Shown here: one piece after another, positions 43,445 through 53,223 of the stretch
Layout: every line of letters starts with the position of its first letter
Numbering within the stretch: position 1 is the stretch's first letter
NCBI GenBank assembly: GCA_014385265.1
Contig: JACRTJ010000024.1
Span: 53,565 to 117,564, forward strand
Origin: Enterocloster hominis (ex Liu et al. 2021)
Lineage (GTDB): Bacteria; Bacillota; Clostridia; Lachnospirales; Lachnospiraceae
Direction of reading: 5' to 3'
Length of the DNA stretch: 64,000 nt
The notes under the pieces: model-generated
What the model saw: the letters and a program-made list of their open reading frames with translations, nothing else
The model's database searches: none
Told to the model about the DNA's origin: nothing
Translations under genes and position numbers: made by a program

Positions 43445-43516
43445 AATCATATCCCCTTTTGCTCCGGCCTGCGGTATCTGGAACAGGCCGGAATTTCATA
43501 CCAGATCTTCTCCGGC

Positions 43517-44749
43517 CTACATATAGATCCTGGAGGTCCGCTCCGCAGACGGAGCATATCCAGCGTCCTCCAGGGCCTGGAGGATCTGCTTTTTATGCTC
43601 CGTTCCAAAGGTTTCCATGGTGATGGTGAGAAGGACCCCGGCAGAACGGTTTACATTGGCAAATACGTTATGATCCAGCTTGATCACATTTCCCTGGAGC
43701 TTTGCGATCAGGGCAGATACGTCGGCCAGCTGGCCCGGCTTATCGGGCAGCATCACAGAAACTGTAAAAATACGGTCCCGCAGGATCAGGCCATTCTGGA
43801 CCACAGTGGCCATGGTCAGCACATCCATATTGCCGCCGCTTAAAACAGAGACTACCTTCTTTCCCTTGAAATCCAGATGCTTTAAGGCAGCCACCGTTAA
43901 AAGTCCGGAATTTTCCACGATCATCTTGTGGTTTTCCGCCATGTCCAGGAAGGACAGGGTCAGCTCAGAGTCCTCAATGGTGATCACCTCATCCACATTG
44001 GCCTGGAGATAGGGAAAAAGCTTATCGCCGGGCGTTTGTACTGCCGTACCGTCGGCAATGGTGTTGATGGCCGGAACAGATACCACCTTCCCGGCTTCCA
44101 GGGAGGCCTTTAAGCAGGCGGCTCCTGCCGGTTCCACAGCAATGACCTTTACCTTGGGGTTCAGAAGCTTTGCCAGGGTGGAAACTCCTGTGCAGAGCCC
44201 GCCGCCGCCCACAGGCACCAGGATATAGTCCACGGTGGGCAGCTCCTTTATGATCTCCATGGCGATGCTTCCCTGGCCTGTGGCAATCTGCAGGTCATTG
44301 AAGGGATGAACGAAGGTATAGCCGTGCTCCTCGGCCAGCTCATAAGCATGGGCACAGGCCTCGTCAAATACATTCCCGGACAGCACCACATCGGCTCCCA
44401 GGCTTTTCGTGCGGTTGACCTTGATCAGAGGGGTCGTCACCGGCATCACCACTGTGGCCTTTACGCCTGCCAGCCTGGCCGCATAGGCCACGCCCTGGGC
44501 ATGGTTTCCCGCAGAGGCAGTGATCAGCCCTTTCTCCTTTTCCTGGTCTGAAAGCTGGCTGATCTTATAGTAAGCGCCCCGGACCTTATAAGCGCCGGTC
44601 CGTTGCATGTTTTCCGGCTTAAAATATACCTTGTTTCCAGACAGGCTTGAGAAGTATTCGCTGAAGATCAGCTTCGTTTCCTGGGTCACTTTTTCAACGA
44701 TCTCCGACGCTTCCTCGAATTTTTCCAGTGTGAGCTCCTTCATTTCCAT
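43517..44749 (-). CDS. ilvA: Threonine ammonia-lyase with ACT domain
   Basis: 410 residues. PLP enzyme converting threonine to 2-oxobutyrate and ammonia. The PLP lysine is in TGAYKVRGA, with ASAGNHAQGVAY and the phosphate loop VGGGGLCTG. The C-terminal ACT-like domain starts near RIFTVSVMLPDKPGQLAD. It lies directly after ftsY (5 bases) and its AAAGGAG site is within the end of ftsY, so it is part of the plsX-acpP-rnc-smc-ftsY transcript. ilvBN are 7 kb away on the other strand. The single ACT-type domain could also fit a catabolic TdcB-like enzyme. Confidence 0.92.
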   Translation of the reverse strand: MEMKELTLEKFEEASEIVEKVTQETKLIFSEYFSSLSGNKVYFKPENMQRTGAYKVRGAYYKISQLSDQEKEKGLITASAGNHAQGVAYAARLAGVKATVVMPVTTPLIKVNRTKSLGADVVLSGNVFDEACAHAYELAEEHGYTFVHPFNDLQIATGQGSIAMEIIKELPTVDYILVPVGGGGLCTGVSTLAKLLNPKVKVIAVEPAGAACLKASLEAGKVVSVPAINTIADGTAVQTPGDKLFPYLQANVDEVITIEDSELTLSFLDMAENHKMIVENSGLLTVAALKHLDFKGKKVVSVLSGGNMDVLTMATVVQNGLILRDRIFTVSVMLPDKPGQLADVSALIAKLQGNVIKLDHNVFANVNRSAGVLLTITMETFGTEHKKQILQALEDAGYAPSAERTSRIYM

Positions 44750-44754
44750 TGGCT

Positions 44755-45702
44755 TTATTCTCCTTTATTTCTGGTATCAGACTGAAACAGCGCGTTTACA
44801 AAATCCCCCGAGCTGAACTTCTGCAGATCGTCGATCTTCTCTCCGACTCCCACGTATTTCACCGGAATGCCCAGCTCCGACTGGATGGCAACGGCGATGC
44901 CGCCCTTGGCAGTTCCGTCCAGCTTGGTCAGGATGATGCCCGTGATGGGGGCGGCCTCCATGAACTGACGCGCCTGTACCAGGGCATTCTGTCCGGTGGT
45001 GCCGTCAAGGACCACCAGGGTCTCACGGTATGCCTCCGGATACTCCTTATCAATGATCCGGTTGATCTTTTTCAGCTCTTCCATCAGATTTTTCTTATTG
45101 TGGAGACGGCCGGCGGTATCGCAGATCAGAACATCGGCATTCCTGGATTTTGCGGCGGCAATGGCATCATAGATCACGGCTGCCGGGTCCGATCCCTCCT
45201 TCTGGGCGATCAGATCCACGCCGGCCCGGTCAGCCCACTCGGAGAGCTGTTCGATGGCAGCGGCCCGGAAGGTATCGGCAGCCGCCAGGATCACCCGCTT
45301 TCCGTCGGACTTCAGCTGGTCGGCCAGTTTTCCGATGGAGGTGGTCTTTCCTACACCATTGACGCCGATCACCAGGACCACGGATTTCCTGTGTTCAAAT
45401 TCATACGCGTTTTCGCCCAGGTCCATTTTTTTCCGGATGCTGTCGATGAGCACCTGGCGGCACTGGGCCGGATCCTTGATGTGCTGCTCCTTCACGGCCT
45501 TTTTTAATTCTTCCAGCACAGACATGGTGGTCTGGATCCCCATATCTCCCATGATGAGAGTCTCCTCCAGCTCCTCATAAAAGTCCTCGTCTATGGCTGA
45601 AAAGCCGGAAAAGATCGAATCCATACCGGAAACGATGTTTTCCCTTGTTTTTGTAAGTCCGGCTACCAGACGGGAAAAAAATCCCTTTTTCTTCTCTTCC
45701 AT
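44755..45702 (-). CDS. ftsY: Signal recognition particle receptor FtsY
   Basis: 315 residues, the SRP receptor GTPase. N-terminal helix ([25 protein letters not shown]), then [28 protein letters not shown] and [12 protein letters not shown], the complete NG domain. The acidic A domain is absent, as in most Firmicutes. 13 bases from smc. ffh, its functional partner, is at the left edge of the window on the opposite strand. Confidence 0.97.
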   Translation of the reverse strand: MEEKKKGFFSRLVAGLTKTRENIVSGMDSIFSGFSAIDEDFYEELEETLIMGDMGIQTTMSVLEELKKAVKEQHIKDPAQCRQVLIDSIRKKMDLGENAYEFEHRKSVVLVIGVNGVGKTTSIGKLADQLKSDGKRVILAAADTFRAAAIEQLSEWADRAGVDLIAQKEGSDPAAVIYDAIAAAKSRNADVLICDTAGRLHNKKNLMEELKKINRIIDKEYPEAYRETLVVLDGTTGQNALVQARQFMEAAPITGIILTKLDGTAKGGIAVAIQSELGIPVKYVGVGEKIDDLQKFSSGDFVNALFQSDTRNKGE

Positions 45703-45715
45703 GGATATCCTCCTA

Positions 45716-48700
45716 CTATTTATCTAAATCGTTTTCGATCAGGCTTACAGATACCAGCGTGGAAACGCCTTTTTCCTGCATGGTGATCCCATAAAGCCGG
45801 TCTGCGGCCACCATGGTGCCGCGCCGGTGGGTGATGACGATGAACTGGGTGTGCTTTGTCAGTTTGTGCAGATATTTTGCGTACCGGTCCACGTTGGAGT
45901 CATCCAGGGCCGCCTCGATCTCGTCCAGAAGACAGAACGGGGAAGGCTTCAGGTTCTGGATCGCAAATAAGAGCGCAATGGCTGTCAGAGCTTTTTCTCC
46001 TCCGGACATCTGCATCATGTTCTGCAGCTTCTTTCCAGGAGGCTGTGAGATGATCTGGATCCCGGCCTCCAGGATGTCCTCGTCCTCCATCAGCTCCAGG
46101 GAGCCGTGGCCGCCGCCGAACAGCTCCTTAAATACCCGGTCAAACTCCGCACGGATCAGGGCGAACCGTTCTGTGAACTGGCGCCGCATGCCAGTGTCCA
46201 GCTCCTCGATGATCTGGTAAAGGGCCTCCTGGGCAGTGACCAGGTCCTGGTGCTGGGTCTTCATAAATTCATACCGTTCAGAAAGCTCCCGGTAATCCTC
46301 AATGGCGTTGACGTTGACATTTCCCAGGGCACGGATCCTGTTTTTCCTCTCAGTGATCTGATTTTTCATCTCTGGTACGGAAACCAGGCTGTCGTCTCTC
46401 AGCTCCTGGGCAGCGGTCCGTGTCAGCTCATACTCGCTCCACATATATTCCACGGAGGAGTCCCGTTTTTCTTCCTGCTTTTCTTTCTGTCCCTGCAGGC
46501 GGAACAGCTCCTTGTCCAGCCTGGAAAGCCGGTCAGAAAGGGCTTCCCTCCGGGCAAAGAAATCCTTTTGTCCAGCGCCCAGGGCTTCCTTTTCCTGTCT
46601 GGCCCCTTCGGCTTCCTTCATGAACGTTCCGGCCTCCTCCTGGACCGCACAGATCTGTTGCTTTATGGCTTCGATCTCCAGGAGCCGCTCCTTTACGGCC
46701 TGTTCGCTGTCTCCGGAGCCGGAGTCCAGGGCCTTTTGTTCAGCCAGGAGCCTTCCGGTCTCCTCCTCAAGACGGCTGAGGTTCTGGTCCAGGAACGAAT
46801 CCTGCTGCTTCAGACCAGCGGCCTCCAGCTGGATCTGGGAAAGGGCCCTGGAGGCCTTTTCCCGCTGGTTTCTCGCCGCCTCAAGAAGCACTCCATCGGA
46901 TGTGATCGCCTCGTTTCTGGCGGTATTTTCTGCCTCCAGCTCCTCCATGGATGCCAGGAGTCCGGCGATATTCCTTCGGATCTCACGCATCTGCTCCTCC
47001 AGCTGGCGGTTTTCCAGGTTCATGTCTGCGGAGGATTCTGTCAGCTCCTCCTTCTTCTGGTTCAGCTGCCGCAGGGACAGCTTTGCCGTATTCTGCTCCA
47101 GATACCGGGCCTGGAGAGAGGTCCGGACACTGGAAAGGCTGCTGTTCTTTTCCTCCAGGAGGGCTTCCTGGAAGACCAGCTCCTTCTGGATCCGGTCCAC
47201 TGCCAGGAGAGCTTTTTTACAGGCCTCCTCCATTTCCTCCATCTCTCTTCTCCGTCCCAGGAGATTGCTGGAATTTTTAAAGGCGCCGCCGCTCATGGAG
47301 CCGCCGGGACTTAAAAGATCGCCCTCGGGCGTTACCATGCGGATGGAGTGACGGTATTTCCGGGCAATGGCAATGGCATGGTCCATATGATCCACCACCA
47401 GGACCCGCCCCAGGAGATACTGGACCAGTCCCTTATATTCATCCCTTGTTTTCACCAGATCGGCAGCTACGCCGATGGCTCCAGGCTCCTTAAGGGCCTG
47501 TGGCTCTGGAAATCCTCCCCGGCCGGAAACGGCGGTCAGGGGAAGGAAGGTGGCCCGTCCGTACCGGTTCTTTTTCAGATGACCTATCAGGATCTTGGCT
47601 GTCTCCTCGGAGTCAGTGACCACATTCTGGATGCTTCCTCCCAGGGCCGTTTCAATGGCCGTCTCGTATTCCTTCGGAACGTCCAGAAGGTCTGCCACGA
47701 CTCCGTGGATCCCCCGGACACGGTCGCGGCATTCCATGACCCTCCGGATGCTGTTTCCATAACCGTCGTACCGCTCCGCCAGGTTCCTTAAGGATTCCAG
47801 GCGGGTATAGGAGGTGTGGTATTCCTGCTGGGCGTTGTTGAGATTTTTATTGAGGCGTGCGATCTGTCCGGCCGCCTCTCTTGCCTCCCCTTCCAGTATC
47901 TCGCCCTCTGTGACCAGGGTCTCGATGGCCTGGTTCACAGAGGCTAAGGCCTTTTCCTGCTCCTGGATCTGACCATCCCAGGCCTCCTCGTCGGTCTTTA
48001 CCTTTAAGAGCTTCTGGGCCACCTCTGAACGGCGCACCTGGACCTGCTCCAAAAGGGTATCGTACCGCTGCTTCTTTACAGAAAGACCGGAGCGTTCATT
48101 GAGCGCTCCGATCAACGCCGCTTTTCCGTCCTCAATGGATCTTTCAAGGCCGGATACACGGGAAGAAGCCTGCTCCAGCTGGTCTTCTCCCTCACGGAGC
48201 CGCTTCTCCATGGCCTCCACCTGGATCTTAAGCTGCTGCTTTTCTTCCTGATGGCGGCTTCTGTCCCTTTCTTTTTCCTGAAGCTCTGATTCAATGGCAG
48301 CGATCCGGCTCCGGATATGCTCGGCGTTCATTTCCTCGGCACGGATCTGTTCATTGAGCACGCTGATCCGGCCCTCCAGGTTCCTGGCGTTCATCCGCGC
48401 CTCATTTCCCAGAGCCTGCTTTTCGGTGATGGTCTGGTCCAGGGCCGCGATGTTTTCAGCGATCCGGTCATACTCTTCCTTTAACTGCTCTGATTCCTGC
48501 CTGGATTCCTCCATATGGCTGCTTACGATCCGGCTCTTTTCCTCCAGCTCCCGTAAGGTCCGGTCCGTATCCTCCATTTCTGTCAGGAACAGGTTCACAT
48601 CGAACCGCTTCATCTCCTCCCTGAGCCGGAGGTATTCCCTGGCTGATGCGGCCTGCTTTTCCAGAGGCCCCACCTGCTTTTCCAGTTCTCCCAGGATGTC

Positions 48701-49276
48701 GGAGACCCGGACCAGGTTCTGCTTTTCGTCCTCTAATTTTTTCTGGGCAATGGCCTTTCTCCGCTTGAACTTTACGATCCCGGCAGCCTCATCAAAAAGC
48801 TCCCTCCGTTCCTCCGGCCGGCCGCTTAAGATCTTATCGATCTGGCCCTGGCCGATGATGGAATAACCTTCCTTTCCGATCCCTGTGTCATAAAACAGCT
48901 CGTTGATATCCTTTAAGCGGCACGGGCTCCCATTGAGGAGGTACTCGCTCTCTCCAGACCGGTAGATCCGCCGGGAAACTGTGACCTGGTCAAAATCAAT
49001 GGCCAGCTTGTGATCGGAGTTATCCAGGGTAATGGCCACATAGGCAAAGCCCTGGGGCTTCCTGGTCTCCGTGCCGGAGAAGATCACGTCCTGCATGGAA
49101 GCGCTTCTTAACTGCTTGACCTTCTGCTCTCCCAGGACCCAGCGGACTGCATCGGCCACATTGCTCTTTCCGCTGCCGTTGGGTCCCACGATCCCTGTGA
49201 TGCCGTTATGAAATTCAAATACGATCTTATTGGCAAAGGATTTGAATCCCTGTACTTCTATGGTTTTTAAATACAT
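45716..49276 (-). CDS. smc: Chromosome segregation protein SMC
   Basis: 1186 residues, the condensin core ATPase. Walker A GPNGSGKSN near the N-terminus, two long coiled coils (about 165-500 and 670-1010), a hinge (about 500-660, IHGVVADLLDVPKEYETAIETALGG), then the signature MSGGEKALTAIALLFAI and Walker B CLLDEIEAALDD. Standard Firmicutes position between rnc and ftsY. The scpA/scpB genes are not in the window. Confidence 0.98.
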   Translation of the reverse strand: MYLKTIEVQGFKSFANKIVFEFHNGITGIVGPNGSGKSNVADAVRWVLGEQKVKQLRSASMQDVIFSGTETRKPQGFAYVAITLDNSDHKLAIDFDQVTVSRRIYRSGESEYLLNGSPCRLKDINELFYDTGIGKEGYSIIGQGQIDKILSGRPEERRELFDEAAGIVKFKRRKAIAQKKLEDEKQNLVRVSDILGELEKQVGPLEKQAASAREYLRLREEMKRFDVNLFLTEMEDTDRTLRELEEKSRIVSSHMEESRQESEQLKEEYDRIAENIAALDQTITEKQALGNEARMNARNLEGRISVLNEQIRAEEMNAEHIRSRIAAIESELQEKERDRSRHQEEKQQLKIQVEAMEKRLREGEDQLEQASSRVSGLERSIEDGKAALIGALNERSGLSVKKQRYDTLLEQVQVRRSEVAQKLLKVKTDEEAWDGQIQEQEKALASVNQAIETLVTEGEILEGEAREAAGQIARLNKNLNNAQQEYHTSYTRLESLRNLAERYDGYGNSIRRVMECRDRVRGIHGVVADLLDVPKEYETAIETALGGSIQNVVTDSEETAKILIGHLKKNRYGRATFLPLTAVSGRGGFPEPQALKEPGAIGVAADLVKTRDEYKGLVQYLLGRVLVVDHMDHAIAIARKYRHSIRMVTPEGDLLSPGGSMSGGAFKNSSNLLGRRREMEEMEEACKKALLAVDRIQKELVFQEALLEEKNSSLSSVRTSLQARYLEQNTAKLSLRQLNQKKEELTESSADMNLENRQLEEQMREIRRNIAGLLASMEELEAENTARNEAITSDGVLLEAARNQREKASRALSQIQLEAAGLKQQDSFLDQNLSRLEEETGRLLAEQKALDSGSGDSEQAVKERLLEIEAIKQQICAVQEEAGTFMKEAEGARQEKEALGAGQKDFFARREALSDRLSRLDKELFRLQGQKEKQEEKRDSSVEYMWSEYELTRTAAQELRDDSLVSVPEMKNQITERKNRIRALGNVNVNAIEDYRELSERYEFMKTQHQDLVTAQEALYQIIEELDTGMRRQFTERFALIRAEFDRVFKELFGGGHGSLELMEDEDILEAGIQIISQPPGKKLQNMMQMSGGEKALTAIALLFAIQNLKPSPFCLLDEIEAALDDSNVDRYAKYLHKLTKHTQFIVITHRRGTMVAADRLYGITMQEKGVSTLVSVSLIENDLDK

Positions 49277-49288
49277 ACTGCACCTTTT

Positions 49289-49981
49289 CTACTGGTCTGT
49301 TTTTTTCAGCTGGCAGATCCCCCGGTAGGCGGCAAGCTGCTCTGCGGCCTTTTTCGTGCGGCCAGCGCCGCGGCCGATCTCGTGGGAACCGATCTTTGCA
49401 CAGACCTCAAAGGTCTTATTGTGGTCCGGTCCCTCTTCCCTTATAAGCTCATAGGTCAGAGGATCCTTAAAATCCGCCTGTACGATCTCCTGTAAAATAG
49501 TTTTGCTATCGTAAAAGAGCTGTTTATGCTCAATATCGTTTAAAATAAAACGATGGATGAACTCTTTTGCGTTAGCAAGACCACCGTCCAGGTAAATGGC
49601 TCCGATCACCGCCTCCATGGCGTCGGAAACCACCGAAGGCCGCTTTCTTCCGCCGGTCATGTCCTCGCCCTTTCCAAGGATCAGATAGTCGCCCAGGGAA
49701 ATGGCTTCGGCGCAGTAAGCCAGAGCCGGTTCGCATACCAGGCTGGCCCGGAGCTTCGTCATCTCGCCCTCCGGCATGTCCGGGTGGTTCAAAAACAGGA
49801 ATTCGCTGCTGACCACCTCAAGGACCGCGTCTCCCAGAAATTCCAGGCGTTCGTTGCACCTTTTTTTATCCCAGTGGCGCTCATTGGCATAGGAGCTGTG
49901 GGTCAGGGCATGGGGAAGAAGGTGCTCGTTTTTAAAGGTATATCCGATGATCTCCTCCAGCATTTTCAATTTTTTATCCAA
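49289..49981 (-). CDS. rnc: Ribonuclease III
   Basis: 230 residues. Cleaves double-stranded RNA in rRNA maturation and mRNA turnover. The catalytic motif ERLEFLGDAVLEVV is present, with AVIGAIYLDGG later, and a C-terminal dsRNA-binding domain (DPLTYELIREEGPDHNKTFEVCAKIG... GAGRTKKAAEQLAA). The start is TTG (49981) with AGGAGG 8 bases upstream, confirmed by the family N-terminus. Confidence 0.97.
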   Translation of the reverse strand: MDKKLKMLEEIIGYTFKNEHLLPHALTHSSYANERHWDKKRCNERLEFLGDAVLEVVSSEFLFLNHPDMPEGEMTKLRASLVCEPALAYCAEAISLGDYLILGKGEDMTGGRKRPSVVSDAMEAVIGAIYLDGGLANAKEFIHRFILNDIEHKQLFYDSKTILQEIVQADFKDPLTYELIREEGPDHNKTFEVCAKIGSHEIGRGAGRTKKAAEQLAAYRGICQLKKTDQ

Positions 49982-50083
49982 GAATGTTTCCTCCTTATAA
50001 TGGAAAATGGAGCTGGAGCAAAAGAGTCGTATCTGAGTATCCCTTTTGCAGCAGCCCCTGATTTCCGGGATTTCCGGAAAGGT

Positions 50084-50314
50084 TTAATTTAATGCGTTTT
50101 TGATCTGCTCTACGGCGTCGCCTACGCTGACGATCTTTTCAGCAGCCTCTGTGGGGATCTCGATATCGAACTCCTCCTCAATGCCCATGATGATCTGGAA
50201 TACATCCAGGGAGTCGGCTCCCAGGTCGTCCACGAAGGTGGTGTTCATTGTGATCTCGTCGGCATCAATATTTAACACCTCTGCAATGATCTGCTGTAAT
50301 TTTTCAAATTCCAT
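50084..50314 (-). CDS. acpP: Acyl carrier protein
   Basis: 76 residues from ATG 50314. The phosphopantetheine Ser is in [20 protein letters not shown], and the rest is a normal fatty-acid ACP ([22 protein letters not shown]). A longer frame (to 50398) overlaps plsX and is not family-like. It lies between plsX and rnc, as in Bacillus. It is clearly distinct from the Dlt-type carrier at 59294-59524. Confidence 0.96.
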   Translation of the reverse strand: MEFEKLQQIIAEVLNIDADEITMNTTFVDDLGADSLDVFQIIMGIEEEFDIEIPTEAAEKIVSVGDAVEQIKNALN

Positions 50315-50358
50315 AAAAATTTCCATCCTCTCTGTTCTATTATATATTAATTTTAATT

Positions 50359-51378
50359 TTATGGCTCTTTTATATCCTCTTCCCTCGGGGACAGGCACTG
50401 GCCGATCTTTTCGCTGATGGCCTGCTCTTTAAAGGCAATACACTGGATAATGGAGTTCTTTACCTCATTGGCTTTGGAGCTTCCATGGGTCTTCACAACC
50501 AGGCCCTTAAGCCCCAGAAGGGGCGCTCCGCCATACTGGGAGGCGTCGAAGCTCTTTAAGGTGGATTTTAAAGCCGGCTTGATGAGAAGGGCGCCGATCT
50601 TTGACCGGAGGGAGGACATCATTCCTTTTTTGATCATGGAGATCATGGTGGCTCCCACGCCTTCATAAAGCTTTAAGATCACATTGCCCACAAAGGCCTC
50701 GCAGACGATCACATCGGCTCCTCCGTGGGGGATCTCCCGGGCTTCAATGCTTCCGATGAAGTTGATCCCCGGACATTCCTTAAGGAGCGGGAAGGTCTCC
50801 TTTACCAGGGCATTTCCCTTTTCCTCCTCTGCTCCGATGTTGACGATGGCCACCCGGGGCCGTTTTACGCCCATGACATGTTCCATATAAATGGAGCCCA
50901 TCTGGGCAAACTGTACCAGGTGGGATGGTCTGGCGTCCACGTTGGCGCCGCAGTCAATGAGAAGGGAAAATCCCCTTTCCGTGGGGATCAGAGGAGCCAG
51001 CGGAGGCCGCTCTACGCCTTTGATCCTTCCCACGATCACCTGGCCGCCCACTAAAATGGCTCCGGAGCTTCCGGCGGAAACAAAGCCGTCGGCCTCTCCG
51101 CGCTTTACCAGGTTCATTCCCACCACAATGGAAGAATCCTTTTTCTTCCGGATGGCGTTGACCGGGGGTTCTCCGGTCTCAATGACCTCGGAGGCCGGGA
51201 CGATCTCGATCTGTTCTTTTTTATAAGTATATTTTTCCAGCTCTTTTTTAATGATATCTTCCTGTCCGGTGAGACAGACTGTGATATCCGGCCGTTCAGA
51301 GACGGCCTCCACAGCGCCCTTTACAATCTCAGAAGGCGCATTGTCGCCGCCCATGGCGTCTACTGCAATCTTTATCAT
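50359..51378 (-). CDS. plsX: Phosphate acyltransferase PlsX
   Basis: 339 residues. Makes acyl-phosphate from acyl-ACP for phosphatidic acid synthesis. N-terminus [21 protein letters not shown], then [15 protein letters not shown] and [15 protein letters not shown] are standard. Directly followed by acpP. rpmF, its usual upstream neighbour, is separated by the inserted ilvBN genes. Confidence 0.97.
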   Translation of the reverse strand: MIKIAVDAMGGDNAPSEIVKGAVEAVSERPDITVCLTGQEDIIKKELEKYTYKKEQIEIVPASEVIETGEPPVNAIRKKKDSSIVVGMNLVKRGEADGFVSAGSSGAILVGGQVIVGRIKGVERPPLAPLIPTERGFSLLIDCGANVDARPSHLVQFAQMGSIYMEHVMGVKRPRVAIVNIGAEEEKGNALVKETFPLLKECPGINFIGSIEAREIPHGGADVIVCEAFVGNVILKLYEGVGATMISMIKKGMMSSLRSKIGALLIKPALKSTLKSFDASQYGGAPLLGLKGLVVKTHGSSKANEVKNSIIQCIAFKEQAISEKIGQCLSPREEDIKEP

Positions 51379-51408
51379 AGTATTGGCTCCCTGTCTAAAT
51401 CTACCAAT

Positions 51409-51437
51409 AATATACTAGATAGCTTGTATAAAATCAA
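51409..51437 (-). promoter_or_regulatory. Promoter of plsX and downstream genes
   Basis: TTGATT, a 17-base spacer and TATATT on the - strand, about 30 bases before plsX. ATCTA/TAGAT arms flank the -10, a possible weak operator. I saw no FapR-type consensus. Confidence 0.7.
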
Positions 51438-51520
51438 TAGGTTTTTTTGTACAATAGCTCCGCGGTCTATATTTGTGAACATCTTTCCGGCCTGCACAGG
51501 CCCAGGATCCCACAATATTC

Positions 51521-51549
51521 TTGACACTTCCCGCAAGACTCCTTATAAT
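51521..51549 (+). promoter_or_regulatory. Perfect-consensus promoter of ilvBN
   Basis: TTGACA, a 17-base spacer and TATAAT, all consensus. The leader is only about 32 bases, so there is no room for a T-box or peptide attenuator. Confidence 0.92.
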
Positions 51550-51587
51550 CGAAAAAAAATCGAATCGCACGTTTAGGAGGAAAAAGC

Positions 51588-53210
51588 ATGAATGGTGCAG
51601 CAGCAATGGTCCGGTGCCTTGAAGCAGAGGGGATCACCAGGATCTTCGGTTATCCGGGGGTGGCCATCGCCCCGTTCTATGAGGAGGTCTTTGCCTCCGG
51701 CTCCATCGAACACGTTCTGGTCCGCCAGGAACAGGCTGCCGGCCACGCAGCCAGCGGTTATGCAAGGATCGCCAGGAAACCGGCGGTCTGTGTCACCTCG
51801 TCCGGTCCAGGCGCCGCCAATCTGATCACAGCCCTGGCCACGGCCTATGCCGACAGCATCCCCATGGTGGCTATCACGGGGCAGGTAAACAGCAGTCTCC
51901 TGGGACGGGACGTGTTCCAGGAGGCTGATATGAGAGGTGCCACAGAATCCTTTGTTAAATACAGCTATCTGGTTAAGAACCCGGATGAGATCCCCAGGAT
52001 CATGAAGGAGGCCTTTTATATCGCGTCCACAGGCCGAAAGGGCCCGGTCCTCATCGACATTCCCTGCGACGTACAGATGGCGTCATTAAAAAAGCCCTTC
52101 TCCTATCCCCAGGAGGTGAAGATCCGGGGCTATAAGCCCAGTACCCGCGGCAATGACCAGCAGATGAATAAGGTGATCGCAGCCATCCGGAAGGCTGAGC
52201 GGCCTCTGGTGTGTGCCGGAGGAGGAGTGATCCTGGGCAATGCGGAGGCGTGTCTCCGGCGGTTCTGCGAAAAAAACCAGATCCCGCTGGTGACCACGAT
52301 GATGGGCATCGGCGTTCTTCCCAAGGCCCATCCCCTGTACTTTGGAATGCTGGGGAACAACGGAAAGCCCTATGCCAACCGGGCCGTATCCGCCAGCGAT
52401 CTTCTGATCATCGTGGGAGCCAGGATCGCGGACCGGGCCGTTCCCAGGCCCCAGCACCTGGAAAAACAGGTGAACATCATCCACATTGACATCGATACGG
52501 CTGAGATCGGGAAAAACCTCGGTCCCACGATCCCTCTGGTGGGGGATGCAGGGGAGATCTTCGAGCGTCTTCTGGAAGAGGATTTTTCCCTGGACATGGA
52601 TCCCTGGATCCGGGAGCTTACAGAGATCAAGAAAAGCACCGTGGACCACCGGACCTTCAGCAGCCGTCTGGTGAATCCCAATCTCCTGGTGCAGCGTTTA
52701 TCGGAAAAAATGGAAGCAGACGCCGTCTATGTGGCAGATGTGGGACAGAATCAGCTCTGGTCTGCGGACAACTATGTGATGAAAAACGGACGGTTCCTTA
52801 CCACAGGCGGCATGGGTACCATGGGCTACTCCATCCCGGCGGCCATTGGAGCCAAAATGTGCCGGCCAGAGGCCCAGGTGGTGGCGGTCTGCGGCGACGG
52901 CTCCTTCCAGATGTCCATGTACGAGCTGGGCACCATTGCCGTCAACCGGCTTCCCTTGAAGATCCTGGTGGTCCAGAATGAATTTCTGGGGCTGGTGCGG
53001 GAGCATCAGGAAAAGACCTATGACGGCCATTATTTCGGTGTGCAGCTGTACGATTATCCTCGTTATGATAAGATTGCAGAGGCATATGATATGGAATACT
53101 TTTCCTGTAACAGCAACGAAGATCTGGACCAGGTCCTGGACGTTTTTTTAGCCTGTGACCGCGCCTGCATCATGGTCTGCCGGGTCGACAGCGCCAATAA
53201 CACCAAATAG
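51588..53210 (+). CDS. ilvB: Acetolactate synthase large subunit
   Basis: 540 residues, ThDP enzyme of branched-chain amino acid synthesis. The cofactor-activating Glu lies in RQEQAAGHAASGYARI, with VTSSGPGAANLITALATAYADS following, and the ThDP-binding GDGSFQMSMYELGTIAVNRLPL. The protein is slightly shorter than E. coli IlvB/IlvI. AGGAGG ribosome site. It is followed by ilvN and a terminator, a compact two-gene unit inserted between rpmF and plsX on the opposite strand. Confidence 0.95.
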   Translation: MNGAAAMVRCLEAEGITRIFGYPGVAIAPFYEEVFASGSIEHVLVRQEQAAGHAASGYARIARKPAVCVTSSGPGAANLITALATAYADSIPMVAITGQVNSSLLGRDVFQEADMRGATESFVKYSYLVKNPDEIPRIMKEAFYIASTGRKGPVLIDIPCDVQMASLKKPFSYPQEVKIRGYKPSTRGNDQQMNKVIAAIRKAERPLVCAGGGVILGNAEACLRRFCEKNQIPLVTTMMGIGVLPKAHPLYFGMLGNNGKPYANRAVSASDLLIIVGARIADRAVPRPQHLEKQVNIIHIDIDTAEIGKNLGPTIPLVGDAGEIFERLLEEDFSLDMDPWIRELTEIKKSTVDHRTFSSRLVNPNLLVQRLSEKMEADAVYVADVGQNQLWSADNYVMKNGRFLTTGGMGTMGYSIPAAIGAKMCRPEAQVVAVCGDGSFQMSMYELGTIAVNRLPLKILVVQNEFLGLVREHQEKTYDGHYFGVQLYDYPRYDKIAEAYDMEYFSCNSNEDLDQVLDVFLACDRACIMVCRVDSANNTK

Positions 53211-53223
53211 GGAGGAACACAGC

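Noticed and set aside
43445..43516. Fluoride riboswitch for the ClC gene
   Set aside because: The gap holds a simple hairpin and no fluoride aptamer core was recognised.
51420..51587. T-box or attenuator for ilvBN
   Set aside because: The promoter is only about 40 bases before the ATG and no specifier or antiterminator stem fits.
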